Source: an uncultured Acetatifactor sp.
GTDB taxonomy: Bacteria; Bacillota; Clostridia; Lachnospirales; Lachnospiraceae
Reading direction: 5' to 3'
Length of the DNA stretch: 64,000 bases
Assembly: GCA_947595925.1 (NCBI GenBank)
Contig: CANQEV010000007.1
Location: forward strand, 1-64,000
Program-made: the position numbers and the translations under genes
In this document: positions 39,045-50,881 of the stretch, piece after piece
Position numbering within the stretch: the first letter of the stretch is position 1
Layout: every line of letters starts with the position of its first letter
The notes under the pieces: model-generated
Database searches by the model: none
What the model was told of the DNA's origin: nothing
The model's input: the letters and a program-made list of their open reading frames with translations, nothing else

Positions 39045-40307
39045 ATGGTTTCAGAGATCATCTGTGTGGGAACGGAACTGCTGAGGGGGAACGTCGTCAA
39101 TACCAATGCCGCGTTTCTGGCAAGGGAGCTGGCCGGCTTGGGAATCGACTGCGTTTATCAGACGGTTGTGGGAGATGAGAGGGAAACTATTTTAGAAGCG
39201 CTCAGGGCCGCGTCAAAGCGGGCGGACCTGCTGGTCCTTTCCGGGGGGCTTGGCCCCACGAAGGACGATCTGACCAGGGAGACGGCGGCGGAGTTCGCGG
39301 GAAAGAAACTGGTGGAAGACGAGAGGAGCCGCAAGCTCATCAAGGAATATTTTGACAGGCGGGGCATAAAGCCGGCGGACAACAACTGGAAACAGGCCAT
39401 GATCCCGGAGGGCAGCAGGGTTTTTGACAATCACAACGGCACGGCGCCGGGCATGGCCCTGGAGACGAAAAACTGCCGGATCGTGCTTCTGCCGGGTCCC
39501 CCGGAGGAACTGCAGCTCATGTTCCGGGAGAGCGTGGAGCCTTACCTGAAGGAATTTGTCGCAGGCGTCATTCTCTCCCAGACGGTGAAGACCGTGGGAA
39601 AGCCGGAAAGCCTTGTGGAGAAAGAGATCCTCGGCCTGATCGACAGGCAGGAGAACCCGTCGGTCGCCACTTATGCGCAGGACGGGGAAGTGCACATCCG
39701 GGTTACCGCCCGGGCGGAATCCCGGAAAGAGGCGAACAAGCTGATCAAGCCCATCGTGAAAGAGCTGAAGAATCAGTTTGGCGACGAGATCTACACCACG
39801 GAGGATGACGTCACGCTGGAGAGGGCCCTGGCGGATCTCCTTCTGGACCAGGACATGACGATCTCCTGCGCGGAGTCCTGTACCGGCGGGCTTTTGTCCG
39901 CGGCGCTGGTCAACGTGCCGGGAATCTCGGAGCTTTTCAAGGCCGGGCTGGTGACCTATTCCAACAAGGCAAAGAGGCGGCTCCTGGGAGTCAAGAAGAG
40001 CACGCTGCAGAAGTATGGCGCCGTGAGCAGGCAGACGGCGGAAGAGATGGTGAAAGGGCTGCTGGCGGATTCCAGGACGGACGTGGGCATCTCCGTCACA
40101 GGCATCGCCGGGCCGGACGGCGGCACGAAGGAAAAGCCCGTGGGACTGGTGTACATCGGGTGCAGCGTAAAGGGAAAGGTCACCGTGCAGGAGTGTCATT
40201 TTGCGGGCAGCCGGGAGAAGATCCGGCGTTCCTCGGTGACGGCGGCGCTGATGCTTGCGAGACGGTGCGTCCTGGAGTATGTGAGCAAAGTGACATTCGG
40301 AAAATAA
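39045..40307 (+). CDS. cinA: CinA-like competence/damage-inducible protein
   Basis: MVSEIICVGTELLRGNVVNTNAAFLARELAGLGIDC; C-terminal CAESCTGGLLSAALVNVPG. Confidence 0.92.
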   Translation: MVSEIICVGTELLRGNVVNTNAAFLARELAGLGIDCVYQTVVGDERETILEALRAASKRADLLVLSGGLGPTKDDLTRETAAEFAGKKLVEDERSRKLIKEYFDRRGIKPADNNWKQAMIPEGSRVFDNHNGTAPGMALETKNCRIVLLPGPPEELQLMFRESVEPYLKEFVAGVILSQTVKTVGKPESLVEKEILGLIDRQENPSVATYAQDGEVHIRVTARAESRKEANKLIKPIVKELKNQFGDEIYTTEDDVTLERALADLLLDQDMTISCAESCTGGLLSAALVNVPGISELFKAGLVTYSNKAKRRLLGVKKSTLQKYGAVSRQTAEEMVKGLLADSRTDVGISVTGIAGPDGGTKEKPVGLVYIGCSVKGKVTVQECHFAGSREKIRRSSVTAALMLARRCVLEYVSKVTFGK

Positions 40308-40330
40308 ATGGGGCTTTCTTAAAAAATTAT

Positions 40331-40378
40331 AAAATGTACCATACAGCTTGTGCAAACAGGGAAAGTATGGTACATTTT
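40331..40378. terminator. Bidirectional intrinsic terminator between cinA and recA
   Basis: Perfect 14-bp inverted repeat AAAATGTACCATAC (40331-40344) / GTATGGTACATTTT (40365-40378). Confidence 0.75.
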
Positions 40379-40515
40379 TCTTGTCTGACGAATCATATCT
40401 TTTTTCCGGCATCTCGCCGGGAGTTTCAGAGCGATTAAAAAAAGATGGGGAGGGATGCTTTTGAGGGTGGTATAATGGACTCAATTTCCTGTATGATAGC
40501 CTTATGAGAAAACAA

Positions 40516-40565
40516 TTGACAAAATCGAACAGATGTTTTAAGATAGTAACAGCGAACATCTGTTC
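40516..40565 (+). promoter_or_regulatory. recA promoter with two LexA (SOS) boxes
   Basis: TTGACA (40516), 17 bp, TAAGAT (40539); GAACAGATGTTT (40527-40538) and GAACATCTGTTC (40554-40565). Confidence 0.8.
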
Positions 40566-40587
40566 CTCTTGAAAAGGAGAGCAGTCT

Positions 40588-41733
40588 ATGGAAGAATTAA
40601 AAGAAAACAATGTCAGAAAAGAAACTGTCGAAATGAAAAGACCGGGATCCGCCGGGAACAGTTCAAAAAAGAATGGATTGGAGAAAAATTCTATGGAAAA
40701 CAATGAGGAAATGCTGAGAAAACAGGAGAAGATGAAGGCGCTGGACGCGGCCCTCGGCCAGATCGAGAAGCAGTACGGAAAGGGTACGGTCATGCGTCTT
40801 GGCGACCCTGCCGCAAGGATGAACGTGGAGACGATTCCCACCGGCTCCCTGAGTCTGGATATCGCGCTGGGGCTGGGGGGGATCCCCAAGGGGCGTATCG
40901 TCGAGATCTACGGGCCGGAGTCCAGCGGTAAGACCACCGTCACCCTGCACATGATCGCGGAGGTGCAGAAGCGGGGCGGGATCGCGGGCTTTATCGACGC
41001 GGAGCACGCCCTGGATCCCGTGTATGCGAAGAATATCGGCGTGAATATAGACGACCTCTACATTTCCCAGCCGGATAACGGCGAGCAGGCAATGGAGATC
41101 ACGGAGACCATGGTTCGTTCCGGCGCCATGGATATCGTCGTGGTGGACTCCGTTGCCGCCCTGGTGCCCAAGGCCGAGATCGACGGGGAGATGGGGGACA
41201 GCCATGTGGGCCTGCAGGCGCGGCTGATGTCCCAGGCGCTCAGAAAGCTCACCGCGGTGATCAGCAAGTCCAATTGTACGGTGGTCTTTATCAATCAGCT
41301 CCGTGAGAAGATCGGCGTGATGTTCGGGAATCCTGAGACCACCACCGGCGGCCGCGCGCTGAAGTTTTACGCTTCCGTCCGTCTGGACGTGCGGCGCATT
41401 GAGTCCCTGAAGCAGGGCGGAGAGGTGATCGGAAACCGCACCCGCGTAAAAGTCGTGAAGAATAAGGTGGCTCCCCCTTTCAAGGAAGCGGAGTTTGACA
41501 TTATGTTTGGAGAGGGAATCTCCATGATCGGCGATATCCTGGATCTGGCCGCCAGCGTGGACGTGATCAACAAGTCCGGCGCATGGTACGCTTATAAGGG
41601 CGAGAAGATCGGACAGGGTAGGGAGAACGCAAAACAGTATCTGAAGGACAATCCCGAGGTGTGCGCGGAGGTGGAGGCAAAGATCCGCGAGCATTTTAAT
41701 CTGAACGTACAGAAGGAAGATGCGGAAGAATGA
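40588..41733 (+). CDS. recA: Recombinase RecA
   Basis: [36 protein letters not shown] Walker A. Confidence 0.98.
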   Translation: MEELKENNVRKETVEMKRPGSAGNSSKKNGLEKNSMENNEEMLRKQEKMKALDAALGQIEKQYGKGTVMRLGDPAARMNVETIPTGSLSLDIALGLGGIPKGRIVEIYGPESSGKTTVTLHMIAEVQKRGGIAGFIDAEHALDPVYAKNIGVNIDDLYISQPDNGEQAMEITETMVRSGAMDIVVVDSVAALVPKAEIDGEMGDSHVGLQARLMSQALRKLTAVISKSNCTVVFINQLREKIGVMFGNPETTTGGRALKFYASVRLDVRRIESLKQGGEVIGNRTRVKVVKNKVAPPFKEAEFDIMFGEGISMIGDILDLAASVDVINKSGAWYAYKGEKIGQGRENAKQYLKDNPEVCAEVEAKIREHFNLNVQKEDAEE

Positions 41734-42359
41734 TCGTCACAGGGATCGAGGAACTGACAAAATCCAGGAGCAGGGTCTTTCTCGACGGAGAATTTGCCTT
41801 TGTCTTATACAAGGGGGAATTCCGGCATTTTCACATACGTCTGGGGGAAGAACTCCCGCAGGAGGATTACGAAAAGATCCTGCGGGAGACGCTTCCGAAG
41901 CGGGCAAAGCTCCGGGCGATGAACCTTCTTCTGAAAAAAGATTATACGACGGCGCAGCTGAGAGACAAACTGACGCAGGGGGAATATCCGGAAGAAGTGA
42001 TCGGAGAAGCGCTGGAGTATGTGGCCTCATTTCACTACACGGACGATCTCCGGTACGCCGTGGACTACATTACCTGTCACCAGGAAGACAGGTCGCGTAT
42101 GAGGATTGAACAGGATCTGAGAAAAAAGGGGATCTCAGAAGACGTTTTGGAAAAAGCCTGGATACGGTGGGAAGAAACCGGCGGCTGCCAGGATGAGGCG
42201 GCGATGATCGCGGATCTTTTAAGAAAGAGAAAGTTTCGCGGAGAAGCTGCGGATTTAAGGGAGAAACAGAGGGAGTACGCTTTTCTGATGCGAAAGGGGT
42301 TTTCCGCGGACAGCGTTAGAAAGGCCATATTTGGTCGAATTGACGATTATTCGGTTTAA
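41730..42359 (+). CDS. recX: Regulatory protein RecX
   Basis: Overlaps the end of recA; RecX helical repeats ([41 protein letters not shown]). Confidence 0.9.
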   Translation: MIVTGIEELTKSRSRVFLDGEFAFVLYKGEFRHFHIRLGEELPQEDYEKILRETLPKRAKLRAMNLLLKKDYTTAQLRDKLTQGEYPEEVIGEALEYVASFHYTDDLRYAVDYITCHQEDRSRMRIEQDLRKKGISEDVLEKAWIRWEETGGCQDEAAMIADLLRKRKFRGEAADLREKQREYAFLMRKGFSADSVRKAIFGRIDDYSV

Positions 42360-42397
42360 TTTTTTGCACAAAATACACAAAAAAAGGACACTTTTAC

Positions 42398-42426
42398 TTG
42401 ACATACAAAGTAAATGCGTATAGAAT
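42398..42426 (+). promoter_or_regulatory. rny promoter
   Basis: TTGACA (42398-42403), 17 bp, TAGAAT (42421-42426). Confidence 0.65.
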
Positions 42427-42483
42427 TGAAGTGTTGTGAATTGCTTGTGAACAATGAAAATTTCATAAGGAGGTGCTCCGAAC

Positions 42484-44037
42484 ATGGGTACAATGACATG
42501 GATTATTGTACTTTTGGTCGCAGTCGCAGTCACCGCCGTTATTGCATCCGTACTGACGTCTTCCATCCAGAAGAAAAAGACGGAAACTACCATTGGCAAT
42601 GCGGAGGAGAAGGCGAGATCCATCATCGATGAAGCCCTGAAAACTGCCGAGGCAAAAAAGCGCGAGTCGCTTCTTGAGGTCAAGGAAGAGTCCATTCGAA
42701 CCAAGAATGAACTGGACAAGGAGATCAAGGAACGCAGAGCGGAAGCCCAGAGGTCTGAGAGAAGACTTCAGCAGAAGGAAGAGAACATCGATAAGAAGGC
42801 AGATGCGATCGAAAAGCGCGAGGCAGGTTTGGCGGCGAAGGAAGAGGCCTTGAACAAAATGAAGGCTGAGATCTCCACGCTGAATGAGCAGCGCGTAAAG
42901 GAGCTGGAAAGAATTTCCGGACTAACCTCTGAACAGGCAAAAGACTACTTATTGAAAATTGTTGAAGACGAAGTGAAACATGAAACGGCCGTGATGATCA
43001 AGGAAATGGAGAGTCAGGCCAAGGAGGAAGCGGACAAAAAGGCGAAAGAGTATGTGGTGGCAGCAATCCAGAGATGTGCGGCAGATTATGTCTCTGAGAC
43101 CACGATCTCCGTAGTACAGCTTCCGAACGATGAAATGAAGGGCAGGATCATCGGACGAGAGGGACGCAACATAAGGACCCTCGAGACCATGACCGGTGTG
43201 GATCTGATCATTGACGACACGCCGGAAGCAGTTGTCCTGTCCAGCTTTGATGCGATCCGCCGCGAGGTTGCAAGGATCGCGCTGGAAAAGCTGATCGTGG
43301 ATGGACGGATTCATCCGGCCAGAATCGAGGAGACAGTCGAAAAAGCGCAAAAAGAAGTGGAAGCTATGATCAAGGAGGAAGGGGAATCCGCTTTGCTGGA
43401 AGTCGGCGTACACGGCATTCACCCAGAACTTGTGAGACTGCTCGGCAGAATGAAGTTCCGGACCAGTTATGGCCAGAACGTGCTGAAACATTCCATCGAG
43501 GTGGCCCATCTGGCAGGTCTGATGGCGGCCGAAATGGGCCTGGATGTCAGACTGGCAAAGAGAGCGGGACTGCTGCATGATATCGGCAAGTCCATCGACC
43601 GTGAGATGGAGGGCTCCCACGTACAGATTGGCGCTGAGCTCTGTAGGAAATACAAGGAGAACGCCGTCGTCATCAACGCGGTGGAATCCCATCATGGCGA
43701 TGTAGAGCCAACTTCCCTGATCGCGTGTATTGTACAAGCTGCTGATACGATATCCGCTGCAAGGCCGGGGGCCAGAAGGGAAACGCTGGAGACCTATACC
43801 AGCAGATTAAAGCAATTAGAAGAGATAACAAACAATTTCAAAGGTGTAGAAAAATCTTTTGCAATTCAGGCAGGTCGTGAAGTTCGAGTAATGGTAGTAC
43901 CTGAACAGATCTCTGATGCGGACATGGTAGTGATGGCGCGAGATATCTCCAAGCAGATTGAAGCGGAATTGGAATATCCCGGACAGATCAAGGTCAATGT
44001 CATCCGCGAGAGCCGCGTGATCGATTATGCGAAGTAG
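42484..44037 (+). CDS. rny: Ribonuclease Y
   Basis: N-terminal TM and coiled coil; KH domain ([31 protein letters not shown]); HD domain ([10 protein letters not shown]). Confidence 0.96.
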   Translation: MGTMTWIIVLLVAVAVTAVIASVLTSSIQKKKTETTIGNAEEKARSIIDEALKTAEAKKRESLLEVKEESIRTKNELDKEIKERRAEAQRSERRLQQKEENIDKKADAIEKREAGLAAKEEALNKMKAEISTLNEQRVKELERISGLTSEQAKDYLLKIVEDEVKHETAVMIKEMESQAKEEADKKAKEYVVAAIQRCAADYVSETTISVVQLPNDEMKGRIIGREGRNIRTLETMTGVDLIIDDTPEAVVLSSFDAIRREVARIALEKLIVDGRIHPARIEETVEKAQKEVEAMIKEEGESALLEVGVHGIHPELVRLLGRMKFRTSYGQNVLKHSIEVAHLAGLMAAEMGLDVRLAKRAGLLHDIGKSIDREMEGSHVQIGAELCRKYKENAVVINAVESHHGDVEPTSLIACIVQAADTISAARPGARRETLETYTSRLKQLEEITNNFKGVEKSFAIQAGREVRVMVVPEQISDADMVVMARDISKQIEAELEYPGQIKVNVIRESRVIDYAK

Positions 44038-44079
44038 TGCCGGTTCCAGTTCGAATTAAAATTTCATAAGACCATAAGC

Positions 44080-44119
44080 CGCTGCAGGCAGACATGTTGT
44101 CGCCTGCAGCAGTTTTTTT
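44080..44119 (+). terminator. Intrinsic terminator after rny
   Basis: GCTGCAGGC (44081-44089) / GCCTGCAGC (44102-44110), then AGTTTTTTT. Confidence 0.8.
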
Positions 44120-44260
44120 AAAATTTCTCTCCAATCCCCTTGTTAAATCGCTTATGTTATAGTATGATAATCAAGATGTATATTTCTAAAATGTATATTT
44201 GTATACAATTATCCAAAATACCCATATGATAGATCAGGGTGTGATTTGCGGAGGTAGAGG

Positions 44261-45547
44261 ATGAAAGCGTATCAGGAGTTGAGCAGAGAGGAATTGATGG
44301 ATTTAAAATCCCAGCTGGAGGAGGAGTACGAGGAGGCGAAGAGAAAAGGCCTTGCATTGGACATGTCCAGAGGAAAACCTTCCGTGGCACAGCTTCAGAT
44401 AGGGATGGGATTGATGGATGTGCTGAATTCCGAAAGCGACATGAAGACGGAGGGCGGATTTGACACCAGGAACTATGGCCTGATGGACGGGATCCCGGAG
44501 GCAAAAAAGCTGATGGCCGATATGATGCAGGTGGATCCCGAGAATGTGATCGTGTGCGGCAACGCCAGCCTTCCCATCATGTACGATACGGTTTCCCGTT
44601 CCATGACCCATGGCGTGATGGGTTCCACCCCCTGGTGCAAGCTGGACAATGTAAAGTTCCTCTGCCCGGCCCCGGGGTACGACAGGCATTTCGCGATCAC
44701 CCAGCATTTTGGGATCGAGATGATCACGGTTCCCATGAGCCCGGAGGGACCGGACATGGATATGGTGGAGAAGCTGGTTGCTGAAGACGCTTCCGTCAAG
44801 GGGATCTGGTGCGTTCCGAAATATTCCAACCCCCAGGGTTACACATATTCCGACGAGACGGTAAGACGCTTCGCGGCCTTGAAGCCGGCGGCGGAGGACT
44901 TCCGGATCTACTGGGACAACGCCTACGCGGTACATGATCTCTACGATGAAAAGAGCGACAGCCTGCTGGATATTTTAAGTGAGTGTGAAAAGGCGGGAAA
45001 TCCGGACATGGTTTACGAGTTCGCGTCCACCTCTAAGGTGAGTTTCGCCGGCGCGGGGATCGCGGCGGTAGCGGCATCCAGGGCCAATCTGGACTTTATG
45101 AGAAAGTCCATGACGATCCAGACCATCGGGTACGACAAGGTGAACCAGCTCCGCCATGTGAGATATTTCCGCGATATTCAGGGGATCCGGGAGCAGATGA
45201 AAAAGCACGCGGCCATCCTGCGCCCGAAGTTTGAGGCGGTGATCCAGGTTCTGGAGCAGGAGCTGGGCGGACTGGGGATCGGCCAGTGGACCAAGCCCAA
45301 CGGCGGGTATTTTATCTCCTTTGACGCCATGGAGGGCTGCGCAAAGGCCATTGTTGCGAAATGCAAGGAGGCGGGGGTTGTCCTGACCGGAGCCGGAGCC
45401 ACCTTCCCCTATGGAAAGGATCCCAAAGACAGCAACATCCGGATCGCTCCGTCCTTCCCTACGCCGGAGGAGATGGCCCAGGCCACCGATCTCTTTGTGC
45501 TCTGTGTAAAACTGGTGAGCTTGGAGAAACTTCTGGAGCGTGAGTGA
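44261..45547 (+). CDS. Class I/II aminotransferase
   Basis: CVPKYSNPQGYTYSDETVRRFA; YWDNAYAVHDLYDE; YEFASTSKVSFAGAGIAA PLP-lysine region. Confidence 0.88.
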   Translation: MKAYQELSREELMDLKSQLEEEYEEAKRKGLALDMSRGKPSVAQLQIGMGLMDVLNSESDMKTEGGFDTRNYGLMDGIPEAKKLMADMMQVDPENVIVCGNASLPIMYDTVSRSMTHGVMGSTPWCKLDNVKFLCPAPGYDRHFAITQHFGIEMITVPMSPEGPDMDMVEKLVAEDASVKGIWCVPKYSNPQGYTYSDETVRRFAALKPAAEDFRIYWDNAYAVHDLYDEKSDSLLDILSECEKAGNPDMVYEFASTSKVSFAGAGIAAVAASRANLDFMRKSMTIQTIGYDKVNQLRHVRYFRDIQGIREQMKKHAAILRPKFEAVIQVLEQELGGLGIGQWTKPNGGYFISFDAMEGCAKAIVAKCKEAGVVLTGAGATFPYGKDPKDSNIRIAPSFPTPEEMAQATDLFVLCVKLVSLEKLLERE

Positions 45548-45669
45548 GAATAATCCCAGCGAACTGACGCCCTTTGATGAAGGAAGTTCAGAAACAGAAT
45601 AATAGACCGTACGGCCGCATACATATGGAGAGACAGGGTCAAAATCCTGTGAGAAAGGGGAACCGATTC

Positions 45670-46227
45670 ATGTGGAAAAGGTTCGAGAGACTTCCTCTGC
45701 TCCCGTTGTGTGCGGCCGGTTTTTTTCTGGGGATAGCGATCTGTTTTCGAAGTGGGGACAGCGGCACTCTGCTGAGTCCTGAAAATCTGCAGACCGTAAA
45801 GAGCATGACATTAGACAAAAAAGAATATCTGGGCTGCGTCTGCCGGCTGCGCCTGGGGACGGTGTTTCTGCTGCTGCTGGCCGGGACTACCTATCTTGCC
45901 CCCTTTGTCTGCGGGGCATTGACCCTCTGGTTTGGCATGGGGGCGGGGGCGCTGCTCACCACCTCTCTGATGCGCTATGGAATCAAGGGCGCGATGCTTC
46001 TGCCGGTGGGATGCTTTCCGCATTTCCTGATTTACATACCGGCCTTTTACATGCTTCTGCGGTGGTGCGAGCAGTTGTTTGGATACATTTATCTGCGGAA
46101 AGAACCGGAAAGTATGGGGGGCGTTCTGATAAAACTGCTCCTGATCTTTCTCGCCGTGGCGGCAGGGATTTATTTAGAGAGTTATGTGGCACCGGGGATC
46201 TTTCAGGGAATGCTGAGAATCTTTTAG
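45670..46227 (+). CDS. SpoIIM-like membrane protein
   Basis: Multi-TM protein with GTVFLLLLAGTTYLAPFVCGALTLWFGMGAGALLTTSLMRYGIKGA. Confidence 0.55.
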   Translation: MWKRFERLPLLPLCAAGFFLGIAICFRSGDSGTLLSPENLQTVKSMTLDKKEYLGCVCRLRLGTVFLLLLAGTTYLAPFVCGALTLWFGMGAGALLTTSLMRYGIKGAMLLPVGCFPHFLIYIPAFYMLLRWCEQLFGYIYLRKEPESMGGVLIKLLLIFLAVAAGIYLESYVAPGIFQGMLRIF

Positions 46228-46307
46228 GGGTATCAATAAAACACCTCCAAAGCAGACAAGGCCAATGTCCCAATCTGCCCTGGAGGCATTTTCAGGGGCG
46301 TGAATCG

Positions 46308-47336
46308 TTAATCGTACTCCGCGATATGATAGATCAGTTTTTCGGTGTCCTCCCAGCCCAGGCAGGGGTCGGTGATGGACTTCCCGTAGATGCCTCCGCC
46401 CACCTTCTGGCAGCCCTCCTCGATATAGCTCTCGATCATCAGTCCCTTTACCAGAGTGTGAATGTCATGGTTTACCTTGCGGTTGTGCATGACTTCCTTG
46501 GCGATCCGGACCTGCTGGTCGAACTGCTTGTTGGAGTTGGAGTGGTTGGTGTCAATGATGCAGGCGGGGTTCTTCAGGTCCATCTTGTTATACATTTCTA
46601 AAAGCCGGATAAGATCCTCGTAGTGGTAGTTGGGGTTGTTCTGCCCGTGCTTATTGGTGGCGCCCCTGAGGACCGTGTGGGCCAGCTCATTGCCGGAGGT
46701 GTTGACTTCCCAGCCGCGGTAGATAAAGGAGTGCGGATGCTGGGCGGCGTACACCGAATTCAGCATCACGGAAAAGTCTCCGCTGGTGGGATTCTTCATG
46801 CCGGCGGGCACGTCGAAACCGCTGACGGTGAGACGGTGCTGCTGGTCCTCCACGGAACGCGCTCCCACGGCTACATAGGAGAGGATATCGGAGAGATAGC
46901 GGTAATTTTCAGGATAGAGCATCTCGTCCGCGGCGGTCAGGCCGGTTTCCGACATGGCCCGGATGTGCATCCGGCGGATCGCCACAAGTCCGGCCAGGAA
47001 ATCCGGCTTTTTCTCAGGGTCGGGCTGATGCACCATTCCCTTATAGCCGTCCCCGGTGGTGCGGGGCTTGTTCGTATAGATGCGGGGGACCAGGACGAGG
47101 CGGTCCTTCACCTGTTCGTTGACCTTTGCCAGACGATTGACATAGTCGCAGACGGAATCCTCGTTGTCCGCGGAGCAGGGCCCGATGATCAGAAGGAACT
47201 TATTGCTCTTTCCCGTGATCACGTCGCGGATCTCGGCGTCGCGCTGCGCCTTGATTTCAGCCAGCCCCGCAGGGAGAGGGTACTGCTCTTTGATCTCCGC
47301 CGGGGTGGGTAGTTTTCGTATGAATTCAAAACTCAT
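46308..47336 (-). CDS. 3-deoxy-7-phosphoheptulonate synthase (class I, AroF/G/H-like)
   Basis: LIIGPCSADNEDSVCDY; RIYTNKPRTTGDGYKG. Confidence 0.93.
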   Translation of the reverse strand: MSFEFIRKLPTPAEIKEQYPLPAGLAEIKAQRDAEIRDVITGKSNKFLLIIGPCSADNEDSVCDYVNRLAKVNEQVKDRLVLVPRIYTNKPRTTGDGYKGMVHQPDPEKKPDFLAGLVAIRRMHIRAMSETGLTAADEMLYPENYRYLSDILSYVAVGARSVEDQQHRLTVSGFDVPAGMKNPTSGDFSVMLNSVYAAQHPHSFIYRGWEVNTSGNELAHTVLRGATNKHGQNNPNYHYEDLIRLLEMYNKMDLKNPACIIDTNHSNSNKQFDQQVRIAKEVMHNRKVNHDIHTLVKGLMIESYIEEGCQKVGGGIYGKSITDPCLGWEDTEKLIYHIAEYD

Positions 47337-47675
47337 GATGCTTGTCCAATGTCCGGCATCCGCCGCCGGACCATTCCTTTCTTTTGCTGCTGGGTATCCG
47401 GGAAATGTCCTTGCAGCCGCAAAACATTTCCGTTCTGTTTTTAGAACCGTTTCCTATTATAAATCAAATATATGACAAATGCAAGGAAGAACTGACGGTG
47501 TTTGAGAACCCAAAATTGAAATTTTGAATCGGGCCTTTCAACCCTGTCCATCCTGTGATATAATTTCTTAATGAAAAGCCTTTCCTGTATGGCGGTAGTT
47601 CGGCTCGCGTCGTCCGCAAAGCGGCGTCGGCGTGCCTGACGGCTATGCGGGGGAACCTGGGCTGCCGGAGAAACG

Positions 47676-49835
47676 ATGGAAACAGAAAAACTAAATTTTA
47701 AGGAATTGAAAAAGCAGATGGACTCCGCCCGGATATTGAATGACGGGGCCCGCCGTCTGCTGGCGGACGGTCAGCGTCAGGAGCAGGAAGTGCGGGAAGC
47801 CTGCGCAATGGTAAGGCGGCGCAGGGCGCTGGATTCCTTAAAGAATATCGATCTGGAAGAACTGAAAAAATCCCGTGCGGGTATTAGGACGGCGGCGTTA
47901 AGGGAGGCGGGGTATTCCAACCTCTGGGAGCTTGCCCGGCTGAAGGACTGGGAACTCTGCGCCATAGACGGCATCGGTGAAAAGCAGGTCGAGGCCATCC
48001 GCAGCGTGACAGCGGAATTTGTAAACCACATGGCGCAGCATGCGGCCATCCGTCTTTCGGCGGAAAAGGAAGATGGGGACCAGGCGGAAAACGCGGAGCT
48101 TCTGATTGCTCTGGCCAGATTCCGGAGAGGCCAGGCCCTTCGGGAAGAAATGGAAACTATCGCTGAAGAGCTGGAGGATTTCGTGACGGACGTACTCGAC
48201 CGGATCGAGATCCGCAACGGCATGCACTGGATCTTTTCCGGCCGGGGAACCCGGGAGCGGACGGTCAAGGCGGCGGAGGACCTCCGGGGGTTTCAGCTCA
48301 GCCCCATCCGCGAAAAGGCCGTTCATTATTTGGAAGAATATCATAAGATCCAGGAGCTTGGGGCAGAGGAGGCAAGGGAGGATTTTCGACGAAACGGGGC
48401 GGATTATTACGCCATTCTGGAGGAATACGGCGGATCTGTTCTGGAAAAACCACTGATTTACAGCAGCATTCCCGCCCAGCTCGCGTCGGCGGTGGACGAG
48501 ACGGAGATCGACCTAAGCTCCTTTAAGGGCCATTTGAGATCCTATCAGCTCTTCGGCGCAAAATACATCCTCTTCGAGAGAAGAGTGCTCCTGGGAGATG
48601 AGATGGGGCTCGGGAAGACCGTGCAGGCGGTGGCCGCCATGTGCGACGTCTATGCGGGGGATCCCAAGAGCCTTTTTCTCGTGGTCTGTCCTGCCTCCGT
48701 CCTTGTCAACTGGTGCCGGGAGATCAAAAAATTCAGCGCCATTGAAACCTATCTGCTCCACGGTTCTTTTCTGGAGGAAGAGTTTGACAGGTGGAAGGAA
48801 CATGGCGGCGCGGCCGTCACCAACTTTGAGACCATGGGAAAGATCGTGGACGACATCGATAAGCGTTTGAAAATCGCCATGCTGGTGGTCGACGAGGCCC
48901 ATTACATTAAAAATCCCGACGCCAAACGGACAAAGTATGTCAGGGCGCTGGACGAGGAAGCGGACAGGATCCTGATGATGACGGGCACGCCCCTGGAAAA
49001 CAGGGTGGAGGAGATGTGCTCCCTCATTGATTTTGTGAGGCCGGACATGACGGAGGAGATCCGCAAGTCCGCCTATATGAGCCATGTGCCGGAATTTCGG
49101 GAGATGCTGGCTCCCGTATACCTGAGAAGGCAGCGGGAACAGGTGTTGGAGGAACTGCCGCCCATCGAGGAAAAACAGGAGTGGTGCGCTCTCACGGAAG
49201 CAGACCGGCTCGCGTACGAGACCAGCGTCCGGGAGAAAAACTTCATGGCGATGAGAAGGATCTCCTTCCTGCAGGAGGACCTGGAAAATTCTTCCAAGGC
49301 AGTGCGTCTTCTGGAACTGTGCAGGGACGCGGAGGAGGACGGCAGGAAGATCGTCATTTATTCCTTCTTCCGGGAGACTGTCGAGAAAGTGCGCGGCCTG
49401 CTGGGCGGAAAGTGCGTGGGCGTCATCACCGGCAGCACGGAGATCTCCGAAAGGCAGGGCATGATCGACCAGCTGAAGGATGCGAAGGACGGCAGCGTTC
49501 TCATCTGCCAGATCCAGGCTGGCGGTACGGGCCTGAACATTCAGGCTGCCAGCGTGGCAATATTCTGCGAGCCTCAGATCAAGCCCTCCCTTACCAACCA
49601 GGCCATCGCCAGAATCTACCGCATGGGTCAGGTGCGCAATGTCCTGGTGTACCATCTGCTCTGTGAGAATACCGTGGACGAGGCGGTCGTGCAGATCCTG
49701 GAGAGGAAGCAGCAGGAATTTGATACCTTTGCCGATGAGTCCAGCATTGGGGAGGCCATGGACAATCTGGTGGACAAGGAGTGGATCCGGGAACTCATTG
49801 AAAGGGAAAATGAGAAAGCAATTATAAAACATTAA
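47676..49835 (+). CDS. SNF2-family helicase with N-terminal helix-hairpin-helix
   Basis: [16 protein letters not shown] (Walker A), [10 protein letters not shown] (DEAH), C-terminal motifs [13 protein letters not shown] and [11 protein letters not shown]; Hh[17 protein letters not shown]. Confidence 0.9.
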   Translation: METEKLNFKELKKQMDSARILNDGARRLLADGQRQEQEVREACAMVRRRRALDSLKNIDLEELKKSRAGIRTAALREAGYSNLWELARLKDWELCAIDGIGEKQVEAIRSVTAEFVNHMAQHAAIRLSAEKEDGDQAENAELLIALARFRRGQALREEMETIAEELEDFVTDVLDRIEIRNGMHWIFSGRGTRERTVKAAEDLRGFQLSPIREKAVHYLEEYHKIQELGAEEAREDFRRNGADYYAILEEYGGSVLEKPLIYSSIPAQLASAVDETEIDLSSFKGHLRSYQLFGAKYILFERRVLLGDEMGLGKTVQAVAAMCDVYAGDPKSLFLVVCPASVLVNWCREIKKFSAIETYLLHGSFLEEEFDRWKEHGGAAVTNFETMGKIVDDIDKRLKIAMLVVDEAHYIKNPDAKRTKYVRALDEEADRILMMTGTPLENRVEEMCSLIDFVRPDMTEEIRKSAYMSHVPEFREMLAPVYLRRQREQVLEELPPIEEKQEWCALTEADRLAYETSVREKNFMAMRRISFLQEDLENSSKAVRLLELCRDAEEDGRKIVIYSFFRETVEKVRGLLGGKCVGVITGSTEISERQGMIDQLKDAKDGSVLICQIQAGGTGLNIQAASVAIFCEPQIKPSLTNQAIARIYRMGQVRNVLVYHLLCENTVDEAVVQILERKQQEFDTFADESSIGEAMDNLVDKEWIRELIERENEKAIIKH

Positions 49836-49849
49836 GAAGGAGGATCATT

Positions 49850-50821
49850 ATGGCAACGATCATCGGAAGCAACTTACCCAACATTCCCTGGGAGGACAGG
49901 CCCGCGGGCTGCCGGGATATCGTGTGGCGGTACAGCGGGAACCCCATCGTGGAGCGGGACCAGATCCCCGGCTCCAACAGCATCTTTAACTCCGCGGTGG
50001 TGGCAAAAGACGGCGCTTTCGTCGGCATCTTCAGGAGCGATAACACCGCCATGGAGCAACATCTGTTCCTGGGAAAGAGCGACGACGCCATCCACTGGGA
50101 CATTGAGCCGGATCCTCTGCCCCTTTACGGCAAGGACGACAAGCAGTGCGGCGTGGCCTGCGGCTATGACCCCAGAGTGTGCTGGATCGAGGACAGATAC
50201 TATGTGACCTGGTGCAATTCCTTCCACGGCCCTACGATCGGCGTGGCATATTCCTTTGATTTTCAGAAATTTTATCAGCTGGAAAATGCCTTTCTGCCCT
50301 TCAACCGCAACGGCGTACTGTTCCCTAAGAAGATCGGCGGTAAGTTCATGATGCTCTCCAGACCCAGCGACAACGGCCATACGCCCTTTGGAGACATGTT
50401 CTTAAGCCAGAGCCCCGATATGGAGCACTGGGGGTACCACCGCTATGTGATGCAGGCCCAGGGCTGGGCGTGGACGAAGGTTGGCGCGGGCCCCATTCCC
50501 ATCCTTACGGAAGAAGGCTGGCTCCTGATCTTCCACGGCGTGGGGACCACCTGCAACGGCATGATCTATTCCATGGGCGCTGCCATCCTGGACGAGAACG
50601 AGCCCTGGAAGGTGAAATACCGCTGCAAACCCTACATTTTCCATCCCACCGCCCTCTATGAGTGCGTGGGCGACGTGCCGAACGTGACCTTCCCCTGCGC
50701 AACCCTCACCGACGCAGAGACCGGCAGGATCGCCATCTACTACGGCGCGGCGGATACAGTGGTGGGCCTCGCCTTCACCCAGGTGGATGAACTGATCGAT
50801 TTCATCAAGAAAAATAGTTGA
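49850..50821 (+). CDS. GH130-family glycoside phosphorylase/hydrolase
   Basis: [55 protein letters not shown]. Confidence 0.85.
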   Translation: MATIIGSNLPNIPWEDRPAGCRDIVWRYSGNPIVERDQIPGSNSIFNSAVVAKDGAFVGIFRSDNTAMEQHLFLGKSDDAIHWDIEPDPLPLYGKDDKQCGVACGYDPRVCWIEDRYYVTWCNSFHGPTIGVAYSFDFQKFYQLENAFLPFNRNGVLFPKKIGGKFMMLSRPSDNGHTPFGDMFLSQSPDMEHWGYHRYVMQAQGWAWTKVGAGPIPILTEEGWLLIFHGVGTTCNGMIYSMGAAILDENEPWKVKYRCKPYIFHPTALYECVGDVPNVTFPCATLTDAETGRIAIYYGAADTVVGLAFTQVDELIDFIKKNS

Positions 50822-50881
50822 CGGAGAAAATAGTGCCAAAATTTTGCCTGATATTTCCGAAAAAATATAAATGTTCTAGTC

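Noticed and set aside
39213-40889. 558-aa minus-strand ORF
   Set aside because: Antisense to cinA and the start of recA; no recognisable motif, shadow frame.
40663-41694. 343-aa minus-strand ORF
   Set aside because: Antisense to recA; shadow frame.
46230-46290. Bidirectional terminator between the SpoIIM-like gene and DAHP synthase
   Set aside because: Only short interrupted complementarity (CCTCCA..TGGAGG) with no clear T tract; insufficient support.
48513-49832. 439-aa minus-strand ORF
   Set aside because: Fully antisense to the SNF2 helicase motifs; shadow frame.
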